A DNA stretch of 23,518 nt, taken from contig QXVZ01010913.1 in assembly GCA_008931825.1 (NCBI GenBank), positions 1 through 23,518 of the forward strand, in the 5' to 3' direction. The translations under genes and the position numbers were made by a program. Origin of the DNA: Phallusia fumigata (lineage: Eukaryota > Chordata > Ascidiacea > Phlebobranchia > Ascidiidae). A model generated the notes under the pieces. That model saw only the letters and a list, made by a program, of their open reading frames with translations. It had not been told where the DNA came from and did not search any database. Position 1 is the stretch's first letter; every line of letters starts with the position of its first letter. Of this stretch, positions 20,131 through 23,518 are shown piece after piece.

Positions 20131-22987
20131 ATGGAGCTTCCCGAGCAACAGGATAGCCTCAATGTAATTGCAAAGGAACTAAAAGAACTGCAAACCAAAT
20201 GCAAACATGTTAATAATGTTCAGGTAAGAATGTTCCCAGTTATACATCAATTCATTGCCTAAAGTCAGGCTTTTACAATCTGTCCAATGAGTTTTATGTA
20301 TTTCTAATGCATCGCAGTTTTAGGAGTGTCAACAAAATATCACAAAAAAGTGGTTAATTTTGTATCCTAACATGTTTAAAAAATTTCAATTTGTGAACAA
20401 CTTTCTTGTTTTTTTTCTTAAAAATGTTTGTTTTTGTTCAAGCTAAAAAAAAAAAAATGTGGATTTGTTGATTTTTTGTTTTAAATCCTCAATCAAAAGT
20501 GCTGCTATGTACATTTCAAATTACTAAAATCTGGAAACATGAACTTTTGTGGTTTGCTATTTTTTTAGGTTTTGAGGGAAGCATTTTGCACAAATTCTTT
20601 ACTTCCATGGCCAGTTTTTGTTTTGGCATTGACTTTCATTATTATCCTGTTTGTGGATTCTGTTTTGCATAATAATAGGTGGGTAATTATACAAAACTAA
20701 AGTTTTTCTGGGTAAATTATGACTTTTTTTAATTTTAAGGGATTGGACAATGTTTGGATGTATAACATTAATAAAACTATGTAATAAAATAATATAGAAT
20801 ATATTATTACAATGACTTGGGAAAGTTATTTGTACATAATTGGAATACATACTCTATTTATAGCTTTCGTATTTTATGTTAATTTACAAATAGATTGAAT
20901 GTGATGTCTTGTTGAAGTGTGTTATGAGTTATGCTTTGCTTTAGGAGTGATTACGTTGTTGGTTCAATACTTCTTGTTTTGCTTTTGATGAACACATGCA
21001 CTTCGATATATGATGTACTCATGATAAGGAAAGAGATACATCAAAGATTGGAATGCCTCTCTGAAAGCACAAAAAGTATGTTTTAATGATATTGATGTCC
21101 ACAATAACATCCAAGACTTCTTTGAATGCTGCAACAAACAACTTTCGAAAGTTACAGCTTTAATTGCACTAGTATTTACAAGTTCGAAAGGAAATCTTGA
21201 CCTTTGTATGTAATCACCCCTTGCATGATGTTCCCAATATTTTAGTGAAATAATGACTGAATTGCAATTTTCCAAGTAATGCAATGGAAGTACACCTTAA
21301 CAATTCATATGTAGCAAGGGATTGGTGTGGGTTTGGATTAACTTTTGTCTGGGTTCGGAATTGAACCCACAACAACCGCTGCTTATCTGTGGCTTATGGT
21401 CACTTACTGAGCTATGTACTCTGTAGTATGCTGCAAAGCTAAACTCATGTCACCACTGCCCTCTGTTCAATTCATAGTAGGGATCACAAGATGGTCATAA
21501 ATTTTGTAGTGAATGGTTGCATTTTGTTTTGTTTCTTGTCAAGTCTTGTTGGACCATGGTAGTTTTTGAGGGTAATATAATTTTTTTGACAGATTTAAAC
21601 AACACAGTAGAAGAATACATCAGTTTTGTGCAAAACTTGGAACACTCGTCAATTTTGTCTGGTCCATCACACAGTTTTACAATGGTCCTCAAACAGTCAG
21701 AAGGTTTGTGAATTTTGAACTGTTGTTAGGGAAAAAACACCTTTTTACAGCTAACAATGTATTTTGAATTTCAATTATTGGATTCTATTAAAACATGCTG
21801 TACTTACACCTTCATTAAATGACACAATATGACAGAAACAAGACTGTGACCTATCAGGAGGGCATTAAACTAACCACCCATGTATGGTAAAGAGGCTGGA
21901 TTATCGCAATATNTAGGAAAAAAACACCTTTTACAGATAACAATTTATTTTGAATTTAAAAACATAATTCCTTACCTTGGGGCCCCAATACACCTATTGT
22001 GTAATTTAACATGTCTTTTGCCCTCTTTTGCATGGTGTAAGTCATTGTTGTTTGAAAAAAACTACTTCTACAGTTAAAATTACTTCTGCAGTTAAAAGGT
22101 TGGGATGTTAACACACACACTAGGCTAAAGGGCCTACTGAAACTGTTTACCAAAATTGTCAAAGTTGTCTTCTGTTTTAGTACTATGAGCAATGTTTTTA
22201 CAGTTACTTTTGCATTCTGTACTGTTTGCAGGGGCAGAACAGCTTGTGTCATATCCAACAGCGTTAATTGCAACTGGCGACATAATCAGCTTGTGCGTTG
22301 GACAACGATCACCTTGTCAAGCAGTTTGCATTGAGGTTTATCTTTTGTTGATTTTGATATGTGCTCAAACCTCACACTTACCAAAGGGGTTTACATGCAC
22401 TGAATTTTTTAAGCAACTCAGTGATGAATTTATCTGTTCAGACGAACTGCACCAGTTTTTTCTGTTTAACTATAAATAATAACCTGCCTCATGGCTGTTT
22501 CTTTATCTGATTTTTTTCTATTTTGGGTGATTGTTGAATAATAATTTGGTTTAACCTAACGGGTTTCAGTGAGTTGGAGTATTGCCAATCAAGTTTGTTG
22601 TTTTGGGGAGCACAAGATGATGGAGATGGGGTTGGCAACCATTTGAATGAAATGTGCCCATTTATAAATTATGCCAAAATTGTAATGACTTAGCATAGAA
22701 TGTTGATGACATCACCGCTTTATGTTTTTGCATTTAAAACAGTGATCGTTACAATCTGTAAAAGGGTGATTTTGTATATCATTTGGCATCCATTATTAAT
22801 CACCCCACATGACAATTGGGGTTACAATGTAGTGGGCTAACATAACCTGACAAAGTTAACTTGATCTGCTTTTTACGAATCTTAAAAACATTTTTCAGGA
22901 CTCCTGTGTAGCTTTGGAAAAGGATGAACTTTTGTCTGAAGATGTTTTGCAAAATCTTTCAAAATATGCAACAGATAGCAGGCTGAA
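20131..22987 (+). CDS. TMEM94: TMEM94-like membrane protein, 5' part (continues past window)
   Basis: Exons: 20131-20223, 20569-20678, 20945-21075, 21593-21703, 22232-22335, 22899-22987. All are in phase, giving 212 codons plus two bases before an open donor (GTACGT). Seen: a short acidic/charged N-terminus with IAKELKELQ, then LREAFCTNSLLPWPVF leading into hydrophobic segment 1 (about 46-64) and segment 2 (about 71-87), a basic loop RKEIHQRLECL, then AEQLVSYPTALIATGDIISL (about 150-169). The last matches LVNLPVSLLVEGDIIAL of human TMEM94 in the actuator-domain region of a P-type ATPase-like fold. Family role: ER-membrane P-type ATPase relative linked to magnesium transport. The catalytic part would lie beyond the window. 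Gene identity rests on a limited match; another P-type ATPase relative is possible. Exon 4 exists twice in the window. Confidence 0.8.
21340..21425 (-). repeat. tRNA-derived SINE head
   Basis: Read on the minus strand, TAGCTCAGTAAGT (21414-21402) fits the RNA polymerase III A box and GGTTCAATTCC (21367-21357) fits the B box, 34 bases apart as in tRNA genes. GGGTTC and GAACCC around the B box form a T-arm-like stem. Acceptor and anticodon stems do not fold convincingly, so this is a SINE head rather than a working tRNA. Copy A keeps the A-box half (18593-18581) but has lost the B box. Confidence 0.6.
21369..21912 (+). repeat. Duplicated segment, copy B (TMEM94-like introns 3-4 with exon 4)
   Basis: Partner of 18548-19086. 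Here exon 4 (21593-21703) sits in its proper place between exons 3 and 5 with correct phases on both sides, so this is the native copy. It ends at ATCGCAATAT, directly before the N at 21913. Confidence 0.95.
21913..21913. other. Single N ending copy B
   Basis: Immediately after the N, TAGGAAAAAAACACC and the following bases to about 21957 repeat, with changes, the sequence at about 21727-21772 (TAGGGAAAAAACACC). The contig thus steps back into the same repeat unit after the N, which suggests an uncertain join. Confidence 0.65.
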
Positions 22988-23518
22988 GTACGTGAATATT
23001 TTTGTATCCCTCTTAGCTTAACTGTCCAGTCCGTGATTCCTTATTGCCTTTGCAAGAAATTGAAATTTAATTGCTCTCGCCCAATGGCTTGAAGCAAATA
23101 AAAGTAAACGCTGTTCAAAACTTTCAAAATAAAATCGCAAAAAAGCTGCTTGATACTAGTCGTATTATATCTACTTATAAATGAATTGAAAACTATAGGT
23201 ATCAGAAAGTGTTTGTGTGGTGTTTGCACCAAATAAAAAATACATATATTTCCTCCCGTTAAAGAAGTCTGGGTAGGATTTAAGCCAAAGATAACATGGG
23301 TCTGTGTGGTACACAAAGATGTTATGAAATCTAATGTCTAAAACGTTTTGAATAAGTATCGTTGAGCTAAAAAGGAGTGTGCGACCTTTGTTACTGAAGG
23401 GCACTGCAATAAATTAATAAAATCTAAAAATAAATTCTTTTCAAGATTTAAAGTTATCAAAAGTCCTGTAATTCATGGGCTGGAAAACTCTCTACTTGAT
23501 AAAAATGGGCACCCCAGG
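22988..23518. other. TMEM94-like intron 6 start, no further exon seen
   Basis: The donor GTACGT at 22988 opens an intron that is not closed by a recognisable coding exon before the window ends. The sequence is AT-rich, with no repeat or RNA gene noticed. Confidence 0.5.

Noticed and set aside
21340-21425. A functional tRNA gene
   Set aside because: Pol III boxes are present, but the acceptor and anticodon stems do not pair convincingly and a truncated copy lies nearby, so a SINE head is the better reading.
22566-22650. Third hAT-type terminus (GGGGTTGGCAACCATTTGA)
   Set aside because: Resembles the right end of CAGTGGTT-type elements, but no convincing partner end or duplication was found.
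1-23518. CRISPR arrays, prokaryotic defence or phage modules, viral genes
   Set aside because: None seen. Split genes with GT-AG introns and animal gene families explain the window.

Overview
This is a eukaryotic, animal-type nuclear segment: AT-rich, with multi-exon genes, GT-AG introns of a few hundred bases to about 1.4 kb, and many decayed small transposons. Gene content (RAB39, ARL6/BBS3, RPL27, PDSS2, COQ3, a TMEM94-like gene) is metazoan. Compact genes, hAT-type miniature elements and splice acceptors lying immediately upstream of several start codons suggest a tunicate such as Ciona. That assignment is inference; another trans-splicing, AT-rich invertebrate is possible.

Layout. 1-1118: no gene seen. 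1120-4323 (+): five-exon RAB39-type Rab GTPase. 4324-6235: convergent intergenic space. 6236-8765 (-): four-exon ARL6. 8786-9264: divergent intergenic space. 9320-9730 (+): single-exon RPL27. 9931-12661: no recognised gene, a hAT-type miniature element, and an unresolved island (about 11640-12430) that is open on both strands. 12662-14673 (+): PDSS2, whose conserved core exons are missing around a single N at 13655. 15472-19404 (+): six-exon COQ3. 20131 to beyond the window end (+): 5' part of a TMEM94-like gene.

Functions. RAB39 and ARL6 are membrane-traffic GTPases lying tail to tail. PDSS2 (polyprenyl tail synthesis) and COQ3 (quinone-ring O-methylation) are consecutive same-strand genes of ubiquinone synthesis. 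RPL27 is a housekeeping ribosomal gene with a TOP-like start region. TMEM94-like encodes a P-type-ATPase-related membrane protein.

Most notable: (1) a segment of about 540 bp carrying TMEM94-like exon 4 occurs a second time inside COQ3 intron 5, with Ns and partial repeats at the edges, suggesting misassembly of haplotypes or a recent duplication; (2) PDSS2 lacks its central exons beside an N; (3) splice acceptors sit 1, 13 and 20 nt before the ATGs of RAB39, ARL6 and COQ3, as expected for spliced-leader trans-splicing. I found no convincing undescribed molecular system; the oddities are mainly genome architecture, repeats and assembly.
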